In this document: positions 32,650 through 42,763 of the stretch, one piece after another
Numbering within the stretch: the stretch's first letter is position 1
How the letters are laid out: every line of letters starts with the position of its first letter
Source of the DNA: Pyxidicoccus caerfyrddinensis
GTDB lineage: Bacteria > Myxococcota > Myxococcia > Myxococcales > Myxococcaceae
Reading direction: 5' to 3'
Length of the DNA: 64,000 nt
Assembly: GCF_010894405.1 (NCBI RefSeq)
Contig: NZ_JAAIYA010000038.1
Coordinates: forward strand, 1 to 64,000
Notes under the pieces: model-generated
Seen by the model: the letters and a program-made list of their open reading frames with translations, nothing else
Databases searched by the model: none
What the model was told of the DNA's origin: nothing
Position numbers and translations under genes: made by a program

Positions 32650-35600
32650 TCACTGCGGGGACTGCGTGGACACCGTGTCCTTCGAGCGCGCCACCAATTC
32701 CTCACGGCGCAGCAGCAGGCGCGCGTTGTCCTTCGGCAGGATGCGCAGCTGGAAGCGCCGCCGGTTCGAGTCCTCCTCGCCGAACACGCCCCTGTCACTC
32801 ACGAGCAGCAGCGCCGTGGGCACCACGAACCGCGACGACCGGTTGCCGTAGTAGTGCACCACCACGTGGTACGGCCCCGGCGCCGCCTTGCGCGAGTGGT
32901 ACAGCTCCGGCCCCAGTCCATCCGTGATGTCCCAGAAGAGCTTCCCGCCCAGCCGCGTCTCCTTGTGCTGGTAGAAGCAGCGCTCGCCATTCGGCTCGAT
33001 GACCCACAGGTCGATGTCCGTGCTGTCCGAGTTCCAGTGCGTCGTGAGCTGGTAGTCGATGGGGGACACGGAGATGAGCCCGGCCACGTCCTCGTCGTCG
33101 TACTTCCCCGGCTTCTCGGACAGCTCGCTCAGCCGGGCCCGCAGCACGGCGGCCACGCCCTCCGCGCGCGGGTGACGCGCCAGCGACCACAGCATCCGCG
33201 CGTAGTGGTACGACGCCACGACGCGCAGCTCGGACGTGTGCCGCGCCCAGCCGCGGGCAAGCACGATTTCATAGTTCCGCGCCGCCTCCGCGTACCGGCC
33301 CGCCGCGTCCAGCGCGAGCGCCTCCTCCAGGAAGGCCTGTCCCTCGAACGGGCGGTTGAGCCGCACATGCTCGAACAGCTCCGCGGCCGCGGGATACTGC
33401 CCCATCGCCAGCAGTCCGTAGCCCACCAGCCGCAGCGCCTCCGCGTCCTTCGGGCGCAGCTCCACCGGAGAGGACAGCGCCCGCACCGCACCCCACGTGT
33501 CGCCCGAGAAGGCCCGCTTGCGCGCCACCGCCTCGTACACCATGACGTCATCCTTGTTGGCGCGGCGGGCCTGCCGGTACGCCAGCTCCGCCTGGAGCCG
33601 CTCCTCGCCACCGGCGTAGGGGTCCTCGCGCAAGGGCTGGCGCTTCAGCAGCGCGGACAGCGCCGTGCGCTTCTCCGTCAGCCCGCGCACGACGTCCTGC
33701 CCGGACTTCGGCACCTCATCCAGGGCAATCCCCTGGAGCTTGTCCCTCCGCTGGTCCTCCTCCTTCCGGCGCAGGGCTTCCAAATCATTCAGCTCCACGC
33801 GCTCGTCGCGGATGGCGTAGCGCGTGTAGTCGGACTCGGACTCCAGCACGAGCATGGAGGCGCGGGCATTGGCCAGCCGGTAGTGCTGGCTGAGCGCCAC
33901 CACCATCCGGTCCAACCGCTCGTCGTCCAGGGACACCAGCCTTGCGACGAACAGCTCCGCCCACGCGCGCGGGGCGAAGGGGCTCTCCTCGTCGCGGGGC
34001 AGGGGAACGCGCAGGACGCGCTCTTCGCCATTGGCGCGTGTCACCACCTCCATCTCGGCGGCGCCGTCCTCGGGGAGCCGCCCGGCCACCTGCAGCTCCT
34101 GCCCGGGGAAGACGAGATGCGGCCGTCCCGCGACCACCAGGTCCTTCACCGCCGCGCCCTTCACCTCCACGCGCTCCAGCACCACGGCGGCGGCGCGGTG
34201 CGCCCGGGCCGCCGCATCCACCTCGGAGCCGGAGAGCACGTTCACCACGCGGCCGCCGCTGGAGCGGGCCAGCGCGTCGAACAGCTCGGCATTCACCGCG
34301 GCCTCGCCGAAGCGGTACGTCACCCAGCGCAGCGACTCGGCGCTGGGGTGCTTGGAGATGAGCGACTCCACGTTGCTCTGCCCCCAGGTGACGTTGCCGT
34401 CCGACAGGAGGAACGCCGTCACCTTGCCGCCGGGCTGCGCGGGCTTCAGCCACTCGCTGCCGGCGCGGTCCAGCTCCGCCAGCACGCCGTCCACGTGGGA
34501 GGCGCCCTCGAGGAAGATGCGCTCCAGCTCGGCGAAGGTCTCCTTCCGGTGGCCGGCGTCATTGGTGCGCCAGCCCGTCCCGTGCAGCCAGCGCGGGCGC
34601 ACGTCGAAGAGGAGGACGGCGTACTCCTGGAGCGTCGGGTCCTTCTCCAGCAGGGCGCGCAGGGTGGCCGCCTGGAGTGCCCACGCATTGCCGTCCTCGA
34701 TGGACAGCGACGTGTCCACCACCAGCACCGCGCGTCCGGTGGGAGGCCCTTCTGCCTCCGAGGTGAGCCGCGCCGGCAGTCGCACGCGCGCGTGGAAGGC
34801 CTGGCCCGGCAGGCCCGCCACGTCGCGGCCCACGAGCACGTCCGCCTCCGCGCGCTTCGGGGTGAGCGCCGCCGCGAGCGCTCCGTCCCCTTGCAGCTTC
34901 GCGAAGTCATACGTCCGCCACGGGCCCAGGGTGCGCGGCGCAACGCCTTCCGGCTGCACCGTCACCGAGTCCGCCTGGCGCGGGTCCACGTGGAGGCGCG
35001 CGGACACCTGGACGTCCTTGCCGGCGCCCACGGGCAGCGGCCACGTGTAGCGCAGGTTCTTCCCGTCGAAGATGAGCGTCTGCTCGTAGGCGATGACCAC
35101 GCGCTTGAGCGACTTCGGCGGCAGGGGGAAGACGCGGGCACTGAAGGTGGAGGCGCCCGCCCACTCCAGCAGCGCGGGGTCCACGTTGCGGCGGACAATC
35201 TCCTCATAGACTTCACGAGCGCGCTTCTGCTCGACGACGCGAGCCTCCTGGCGCTCGCCCCAGGAGCGCTTCGCCCCCTTCGGGCTGGGCGGCGCGGAGG
35301 CACCCAGCTCTTCCACGCGCGCCGAGTCGTCACCCAGCGGCGGCAGCAGGTCCGACGACTGGAAGAGGGAAGGCGCGTTGACGGCGACCGAGCCGGAGTA
35401 GAGCGCGAAGCCGGCCACCGCCGCGCCGCCGGGGAGAGGGTAGTAGAAGGTGCCTTCGAGGTTGCGGTTGGTGTCGTTCTCGAAGAGGTGGTCCACCACG
35501 GTGCGGGCGCGGGCGCCCTGGATGTACGTCACCACGCGGACGGCGCGCGTCTTGAGCGGCTGGTAGCGGCCGGCCTCGTCCATGACGAGCACCTTCGCCG

Positions 35601-36333
35601 CCCGGGGCGCCGCCTCCACCTTGGGCAGCACGGGAGTGGGGAGGTCCTCGGCGTCATCGGGAGCGTTCTTCGAAGGCTTGGCCGCGGAGGCGCCTCCGCC
35701 CTTGATGATCTGAATGACTTCCCGGCGCTTCTGCTGGAGCTGCCTGGGCGCGCCCGTGGAGGCGGGCTGTTCCCCGACCACCCCGCCGAGCACGCCCCCC
35801 ACGACGCCGCCCACCACGCCCCCAACGACTCCGCCCTCGACGACACCGTCGTCGGAGGGCTCCGAGGGGCGCGGCGCGGCCGCCGGGGCCGGCGGGGGGC
35901 TCTCGACCGCTACCGCCAATGGCTCGGCCTCCGTCTCGGGCAGTTGCTCTTCCCCATCCTCGATCCTCGACCCTTGACGCTGCTGCCTCGCCTGCATTTC
36001 CCGTTCGGAAAGCGCGGCGCGGAGCCGCTGCTCCTCATGCTGTTCCCCGGAGCCTCCGGACTGGAGCAGCTTCGCGAGCTGCTCCTCGCTGAGCACCTGC
36101 GGGTCCGCCACGGAGTCGCGCAATTCCGCGAGGTCGACCGCGCCCGTGTCGGGCTGTCCCGGAACCGTGGTGGGGGCCACGAGCCCGGCCTTCTCGAAGG
36201 GAGGCGTCAGCGCGGCCCGGGCAGGTGCCTCCGGTTGCGGTGCGGCGGGAGGCTTCGAGGTCGAGTCGCGGTTGCAGCCCGCCACGACGAGGCACGTCAG
36301 CAGCACGGCGGTAGAGAAGCGCGTGAGGTGCAT
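32650..36333 (-). CDS. VIT/vWA lipoprotein with TPR and DUF2135 domains
   Basis: A 1,227-residue lipoprotein (lipobox ending at Cys20). After a Pro/Glu-rich region comes a Gly-Val repeat (residues 163-187), then a VIT domain (about 255-390, [19 protein letters not shown]). A vWA domain from about 530 has the MIDAS start VVDTSLS and later [13 protein letters not shown]-like helices (about 930-1060) follow, and a DUF2135/YfaP-like domain (about 1095-1200, [18 protein letters not shown]). VIT-vWA proteins resemble inter-alpha-trypsin inhibitor heavy chains and bind partners through metal. The start at 36333 is chosen for the lipobox. Confidence 0.87.
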   Translation of the reverse strand: MHLTRFSTAVLLTCLVVAGCNRDSTSKPPAAPQPEAPARAALTPPFEKAGLVAPTTVPGQPDTGAVDLAELRDSVADPQVLSEEQLAKLLQSGGSGEQHEEQRLRAALSEREMQARQQRQGSRIEDGEEQLPETEAEPLAVAVESPPPAPAAAPRPSEPSDDGVVEGGVVGGVVGGVVGGVLGGVVGEQPASTGAPRQLQQKRREVIQIIKGGGASAAKPSKNAPDDAEDLPTPVLPKVEAAPRAAKVLVMDEAGRYQPLKTRAVRVVTYIQGARARTVVDHLFENDTNRNLEGTFYYPLPGGAAVAGFALYSGSVAVNAPSLFQSSDLLPPLGDDSARVEELGASAPPSPKGAKRSWGERQEARVVEQKRAREVYEEIVRRNVDPALLEWAGASTFSARVFPLPPKSLKRVVIAYEQTLIFDGKNLRYTWPLPVGAGKDVQVSARLHVDPRQADSVTVQPEGVAPRTLGPWRTYDFAKLQGDGALAAALTPKRAEADVLVGRDVAGLPGQAFHARVRLPARLTSEAEGPPTGRAVLVVDTSLSIEDGNAWALQAATLRALLEKDPTLQEYAVLLFDVRPRWLHGTGWRTNDAGHRKETFAELERIFLEGASHVDGVLAELDRAGSEWLKPAQPGGKVTAFLLSDGNVTWGQSNVESLISKHPSAESLRWVTYRFGEAAVNAELFDALARSSGGRVVNVLSGSEVDAAARAHRAAAVVLERVEVKGAAVKDLVVAGRPHLVFPGQELQVAGRLPEDGAAEMEVVTRANGEERVLRVPLPRDEESPFAPRAWAELFVARLVSLDDERLDRMVVALSQHYRLANARASMLVLESESDYTRYAIRDERVELNDLEALRRKEEDQRRDKLQGIALDEVPKSGQDVVRGLTEKRTALSALLKRQPLREDPYAGGEERLQAELAYRQARRANKDDVMVYEAVARKRAFSGDTWGAVRALSSPVELRPKDAEALRLVGYGLLAMGQYPAAAELFEHVRLNRPFEGQAFLEEALALDAAGRYAEAARNYEIVLARGWARHTSELRVVASYHYARMLWSLARHPRAEGVAAVLRARLSELSEKPGKYDDEDVAGLISVSPIDYQLTTHWNSDSTDIDLWVIEPNGERCFYQHKETRLGGKLFWDITDGLGPELYHSRKAAPGPYHVVVHYYGNRSSRFVVPTALLLVSDRGVFGEEDSNRRRFQLRILPKDNARLLLRREELVARSKDTVSTQSPQ
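35773..35847 (-). repeat. GGVV repeat within the VIT lipoprotein
   Basis: A run of Gly-Gly-Val-Val units (five near-perfect copies with one GGVL). The same motif occurs in myxobacterial TonB-like and receptor linkers, as I recall. It may give a flexible extended spacer or a beta strand addition site. Confidence 0.6.
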
Positions 36334-36491
36334 GGTGGAGGACGTTAACCCAACGCCCTTCGCCCCGTCGCCTGCCCCCCGGACGGGCACTCCAGGCCCG
36401 GTCCGCGCGCCCGGTGGTGCTTGTGACCCGGCCCTCGCATCCCAACCGTGAGCAGACAGAGAACTCCAACGACGGGACGCCAGCGCACCGC

Positions 36492-38348
<1,857 letters not shown>

Positions 38349-38375
38349 GCGCCACGGAGCGAGAACGCGGCGTCG

Positions 38376-40487
38376 CTACCTCGCGCCCACCTTCGAGGCG
38401 GGCGCCGCGTGGGCCTCCAGGAAGCGGGCCGCGCGGGAGATGAACTCGATGAGGTTCTCCTTGCGCGCGAGCGAGTGGCCCTCGTTGTCGGCCACCATGT
38501 ACTCGACGGGCACCTTGCGCTCGCGCAGGGCGCGGACGATGAGGTCCGACTCGCTGCGGGGCACGCGCGGGTCATTGGCGCCCGCGTAGACGAAGAGCGG
38601 GTCGACGATGCGGTCCACGTCCTTGAGCGGGGAGATGGACTCCATGAAGGCGGCGTCCTTGTCCGGGTCGCCGAACTCCACCAGGAAGATTTCGCGGATG
38701 AAGCCGCTGGTGGTGGCCATGAACGTCTTCAGGTCCGCCACGCCGAACAGGTCCACGCCCGCGCGCCACAGGTCCGGCATACGGGTGAGGCCCACCAGCA
38801 CGGTGTAGCCGCCATAGCTGCCGCCGAAGATGATGACGCGGTCCGGGTCCGCCCAGGGCTGGGACGCCGCCCAACGGCCAGTGGCCTCGATGTCCTTGAA
38901 CGCGGCGAGGCGCGCTGGCCCGTTGTCCCCCTCCTCGAACGCGCGACCGAAGCCGTCGGAGCCGCGCACGTTCGGCTCCACCCAGGCGTAACCCTGTGCC
39001 AGGAAGAACGCGGTCATCGGCGACCAGCGAATCTGCGAGGCCCCTGAAGGCCCACCGTGGTAGCTGACGATGACCGGCAGCTTCCCGGTGCGCTGCTTCG
39101 GCAGGTAGACGTTGACGGGCAGCTCCAGCCCGTCATGCGCGCGCACGGAAGAGATGCTCACTTCGATGGCCGGCACCTCCTTCAAGGACGGGCGCGGCTC
39201 GCGGCGCAGTGGTGACACCTTGCCCGTCTTCGTGTCCACCACCCAGACGTCGGTGGGCGTGGTGGGCGTGGACCAGGTGGCGGTGAGGCGCCGGCCGTCC
39301 TCGGAGAACTTCCCCAGACTGCCCTGGCCCAGCGGCATGGTGATGCGGGCGCGGGGCTTCAGCGTGCGCGCATCCAGCAGCCGGACCTCGCTCCGGTTTC
39401 CTGCCCCGAGAGAGAGGCCGACGAGGCCGCCCACCTTGGAGACCTCGACGCTGTTGATGAGCGCGGTGGCGGGGGCCTTCTCCACGTACCGCGCCTTCTC
39501 CTCGCCGCTCTCTGCGTCGAGCGCCAGCAGCCACGCCTGCTCACCGCCGCCGTCGGTGGCCACGTACACCGTCTTCCCGTCCGGGGAGAAGCGGGCGTCG
39601 AAGACGGCCACCTTGCCCTCGCGCGGGTAGAGCGGCCGCGTCTGGCCGGACGCGAGGTCCACGCGCACGAGGTAGTTCTCGGAGCGCGACGGGTAGCGCA
39701 CATAGAGGCCCGCCCTGCCGTCGCGGCTCACGTCGGTGAGGAAGCCCGGCAGGTCGTCGCGGTACACCTCTCGGGACGCGCCGCCAGAGGCGGGCACTGC
39801 GTACAACGCGGTCTCCGCGGCATTCATGGGCCGGCCGCTGAAGTACACGGTGTCCGGCGCCAGGTCGGGCACGAGCGCGTTGTCGCGGTTGAGCTTCTCG
39901 CCCGCGGTGAGCTCCACCGGCACTGAGCCGTCCAGCCCCACCTTCCAGATGGACCAGTTCTCGTCCGCGCCGGTGTCGGAGAGGAACACCAGCGAGCGGC
40001 CATCCGGCGTCGTCGTGACCTGGGACACGCGCTCGCCCCACTCGAAGAGGCGCTTCGCGGGCGCGTCGGGGCGCCGGGCGTCGGCCACGTAGATCTGGGG
40101 CAGGCCGTCGCGGCTGGAAATGAAGAGGGCCTGCTTGCCGTCGCGGGTGAGCTGGGGCTCCATGTTGATGAAGGCGTCCACCAGCGGCGTCACCTTGCGC
40201 GCCAGTTCGGCGATGCGCGCCGCGTCCGCACCGGAGGGCACGTCCGGCGCCACCTTCTCCGGCTTCACCGCCGCATCCGCGGGAGCGGGAGCCCCGGACG
40301 TCGCGGGCCCGGCGTTGGCCTGCGTGCCGTCAGTGGGAGGGGCACCCGGCATGCCCGTCGCGCCGGCCGGGGTGGTGGCGTCCGGAGCGGTGGCGGTGGG
40401 AGGAGGGGTTTCCGACGGCGGCTGCGGCTGCGGAGAGCTCGCGCAGGCGGACAGCAGCGTGACGAGTGCGAACAGGAAGGAGCGCAT
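38376..40487 (-). CDS. S9-family serine peptidase lipoprotein
   Basis: A 703-residue lipoprotein (LLSACASS) with a Pro/Ala/Thr-rich linker to residue 95. A beta-propeller of WD-like blades (residues 100-430, LVFLSDTGADENWSIWKVG) caps an alpha/beta hydrolase. The catalytic triad is visible: GGSYGG (Ser), ANDPRVPRSE (Asp) and NEGHSLARKEN (His). It resembles acylaminoacyl peptidases and dipeptidyl peptidases, probably at the cell surface or periplasm where it could digest peptides from prey. Convergent with GH15. Confidence 0.92.
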   Translation of the reverse strand: MRSFLFALVTLLSACASSPQPQPPSETPPPTATAPDATTPAGATGMPGAPPTDGTQANAGPATSGAPAPADAAVKPEKVAPDVPSGADAARIAELARKVTPLVDAFINMEPQLTRDGKQALFISSRDGLPQIYVADARRPDAPAKRLFEWGERVSQVTTTPDGRSLVFLSDTGADENWSIWKVGLDGSVPVELTAGEKLNRDNALVPDLAPDTVYFSGRPMNAAETALYAVPASGGASREVYRDDLPGFLTDVSRDGRAGLYVRYPSRSENYLVRVDLASGQTRPLYPREGKVAVFDARFSPDGKTVYVATDGGGEQAWLLALDAESGEEKARYVEKAPATALINSVEVSKVGGLVGLSLGAGNRSEVRLLDARTLKPRARITMPLGQGSLGKFSEDGRRLTATWSTPTTPTDVWVVDTKTGKVSPLRREPRPSLKEVPAIEVSISSVRAHDGLELPVNVYLPKQRTGKLPVIVSYHGGPSGASQIRWSPMTAFFLAQGYAWVEPNVRGSDGFGRAFEEGDNGPARLAAFKDIEATGRWAASQPWADPDRVIIFGGSYGGYTVLVGLTRMPDLWRAGVDLFGVADLKTFMATTSGFIREIFLVEFGDPDKDAAFMESISPLKDVDRIVDPLFVYAGANDPRVPRSESDLIVRALRERKVPVEYMVADNEGHSLARKENLIEFISRAARFLEAHAAPASKVGAR

Positions 40488-40568
40488 GGCGCTGCAAGCT
40501 ATAGCGCTGCTCTGGCGGGCTGCATTCCGGCGTGTCGGGCGTCTGTCATGCCCCGCACAGGGCCGCGC

Positions 40569-40955
40569 TCAATCCAGGTAGCCCCAGCGGTCCTCCTCGA
40601 GGACGTAGAAGGGGCGGCCGAAGGGAATCACCTCCGTCCAGCCCAGCACGTGCCGCGTCGAGTCGCCGTTCGGCTCGTAGGTGAAGCCGAAGTGCGGCCC
40701 GTCGTACTTCGCGCGGGGGAGCTCCGACAGGAAGCCGGGGACCAGCTCCTCCAGCGTGGCGGGGAACCGGCCGTGCTTCGCCTGGAAGGCCCGGCAGGCG
40801 GCGATGAGGACGTCCGCGTTCTTCCGGGCCCGCTCGCTCCCCGCGCGGTCGGGACGGAGGACGACGTACAACATCACCAGTCCACCGGCGACATTCCCCA
40901 CGAGCTGTCGCGTGGTGGCGAGGAGCCGGTGGACGGCTCCCTTCTTCGTGGACAT
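40569..40955 (-). CDS. small membrane-anchored protein with pseudopilin-like C-terminus
   Basis: A 128-residue protein. One hydrophobic segment (LVGNVAGGLVMLYVVLR) is followed by the motif ADVLIAACRAFQAKHGRFPATLEELVPGFL, which resembles the conserved region of T2SS pseudopilins and related minor pilins, but no prepilin peptidase site precedes the helix. The start at 40955 has GGAGG nine bases upstream. Divergent from the small acidic protein at 41020. Role unknown. Confidence 0.7.
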   Translation of the reverse strand: MSTKKGAVHRLLATTRQLVGNVAGGLVMLYVVLRPDRAGSERARKNADVLIAACRAFQAKHGRFPATLEELVPGFLSELPRAKYDGPHFGFTYEPNGDSTRHVLGWTEVIPFGRPFYVLEEDRWGYLD

Positions 40956-41019
40956 GCGTGCCCTCCGGCGCGAGTCCTCATCTTCCCACGGCTGACTATC
41001 TTCGCTGAAGGGAGGACTC

Positions 41020-41208
41020 ATGCCGGACATCGACGAACGCCGGCGCATGGGCGAGCCAGAAGAGGACGTGCTGGAGCGCCAGGGCGCCTACGAGGAAGAA
41101 GTGCCTGGCCACACGCCGGGCTGTGCCGAGGGCGACGACGAGGAGGCGCCGCACCGGACGCATCCCTGGCCGGACCCGGACAAGACGCCGGGGCGTGCGG
41201 AGGGCTGA
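41020..41208 (+). CDS. 62-residue acidic hydrophilic protein, unknown function
   Basis: A small gene starting MPDIDERRRMGEPEEDV with a strong AGGGAGG ribosome binding site. It is highly charged and Pro-rich, and ends PWPDPDKTPGRAEG. It has a single Cys (PGCAEG) and two His. No domain is recognisable; it looks disordered. Convergent with the MFS exporter, seven bases apart. Confidence 0.6.
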   Translation: MPDIDERRRMGEPEEDVLERQGAYEEEVPGHTPGCAEGDDEEAPHRTHPWPDPDKTPGRAEG

Positions 41209-41215
41209 GCGCGGG

Positions 41216-42556
41216 TCAGCTCTCCCGGGGGCCGGTGCGCTCCGCCGCGATGTCCATCCCCCTGGCCACCTCCGGGATGATGCCCAGCCGCTGGTAGATG
41301 GGGCGCACATGCTCGCGCAGCGAAGGCAGCTTCATCCGGAACCACGCCGCGCCCAGCAGGCACATGGCGCCCCCGATGGCGAGCGTCCGCGGAGCGCCCA
41401 GGTTCGTGGCCAGCACACCCGCCAGGAGGCTCCCGAAGGGCGCGGTGCCCATGAAGGCCATGGCGTAGAAGCTCATCACCCGGCCGCGCATCCGCTCCTC
41501 GACGATGGTCTGCAGCACGGTGTTGCTCGACGCCGTCGTCACCATCATCCCGAAGCCGCACAGCACCATCGTCACCATCGACAGGGCCATGTACCGCGAC
41601 GCGGAGAAGGCCATCAGCCCCGCGCCGAAGAGCAGGGTGGTGGTGAAGATGACGCCGCCCAGCCCGCGCACGGAGCGCCGGGACGCCAGGAACAGCGCGC
41701 CCGTCAGCGCGCCCAGGCCTGACGCGGCCATCAGGAAGCCCAGCGTGTTGGGCCCGCCGTGCAGCACCTGGGACGCCATCACCGGCATCAGCGTGGTGAG
41801 GGGCATCCCCATCAGGCTCACCACGGCGATGAGCCCCAGCAGGGTGCGGATGGGCGGGAAGTGGAAGGCGTGCTGGAAGCCCTCCTTCAACTCCGTGAGG
41901 ACGTGCTGCGGGCCATGCGTGCGGGCGCGCGGGGTGATGCGCATGGCCAGCAGCGAGGCAATCACCGCCAGGTAGCTGAAGGCGTCGATGAGGAAGCAGC
42001 CGCCCTCTCCCAGGACGGCGATGAGCGCGCCCGCCACGGACGGGCCCAGCAGCCGCGCCCCGTTGAACATGGACGAGTTGAGGGCGATGGCGTTGGGCAG
42101 GTCCGCGCGGTCCTCCACCATCTCCACCACGAAGGACTGCCGCGCCGGCATGTCGAAGGCGTTGATGAGCCCCTGGAGCACCATCAACGCGCCGACATGC
42201 CACACGGCGATGTGGCCGCTGAGCGCGAGCACCGCGAGCGCGAGCGACTGGAGCATCGCCAGCACCTGCGTCACCACCAGCACCCGGTGCCGGTTCCACC
42301 GGTCCACCAGGACGCCCGCGAGCGGGCCCAGGAGGAAGGTGGGAATCTGCCCGCAGAAGCCGATGACCCCCAGCAGCAGCGCCGAGCCGGTGAGCCGGTA
42401 CACGAGCCAGGCGGTCGCCACCCGCGTGAGCCACGTGCCGATGAGCGACACGCTCTGCCCCGCGAAGAAGAGCCGGTAGTTGCGGTGGGACAGGGCCCGG
42501 AGCATGAACCGCCACCCTCCGCGTGGGCGCGGCGCGTCGGACGCTCGCTCCTCCAT
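41216..42556 (-). CDS. MFS exporter (DHA3/EntS-like)
   Basis: A 446-residue membrane protein with about twelve helices and the DHA3 start LSHRNYRLFFAGQSVSLIGTWL. Motif A-like LVDRWNRHRVLVVTQ follows helix two. Such transporters export siderophores, macrolides or other small molecules. Start at 42556 gives MEERASDAP; longer readings run antisense into the DNRLRE gene and are not coding. It has no adjacent biosynthetic genes, so cargo cannot be guessed. Confidence 0.9.
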   Translation of the reverse strand: MEERASDAPRPRGGWRFMLRALSHRNYRLFFAGQSVSLIGTWLTRVATAWLVYRLTGSALLLGVIGFCGQIPTFLLGPLAGVLVDRWNRHRVLVVTQVLAMLQSLALAVLALSGHIAVWHVGALMVLQGLINAFDMPARQSFVVEMVEDRADLPNAIALNSSMFNGARLLGPSVAGALIAVLGEGGCFLIDAFSYLAVIASLLAMRITPRARTHGPQHVLTELKEGFQHAFHFPPIRTLLGLIAVVSLMGMPLTTLMPVMASQVLHGGPNTLGFLMAASGLGALTGALFLASRRSVRGLGGVIFTTTLLFGAGLMAFSASRYMALSMVTMVLCGFGMMVTTASSNTVLQTIVEERMRGRVMSFYAMAFMGTAPFGSLLAGVLATNLGAPRTLAIGGAMCLLGAAWFRMKLPSLREHVRPIYQRLGIIPEVARGMDIAAERTGPRES

Positions 42557-42763
42557 GATTAAGCGCCTGCTCCTTCCTGGGTGTCCGCGTGACGGGGGCC
42601 TGCCGCACGGCGTGCTGCTGGAAACCTGGGCACCGGGGGGCGGGAGCCGCCATCGCCTGCCTGGAGGGCAGGCAGCCGTGACTCCGCCGGGCGCCGCTCC
42701 TTCCCCGGGCTGGCGCACCTGTTGCTCACCTGCCGCTTCCGTGGGGCCAGAGGGAGGAAGCGT

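Noticed and set aside
31924-36348. A 1,474-codon open frame on the plus strand antisense to the VIT lipoprotein
   Set aside because: Its composition is His/Arg/Gly-rich with no domains, while the minus strand encodes a lipobox, VIT, vWA and DUF2135. It is a by-product of GC-rich codon use.
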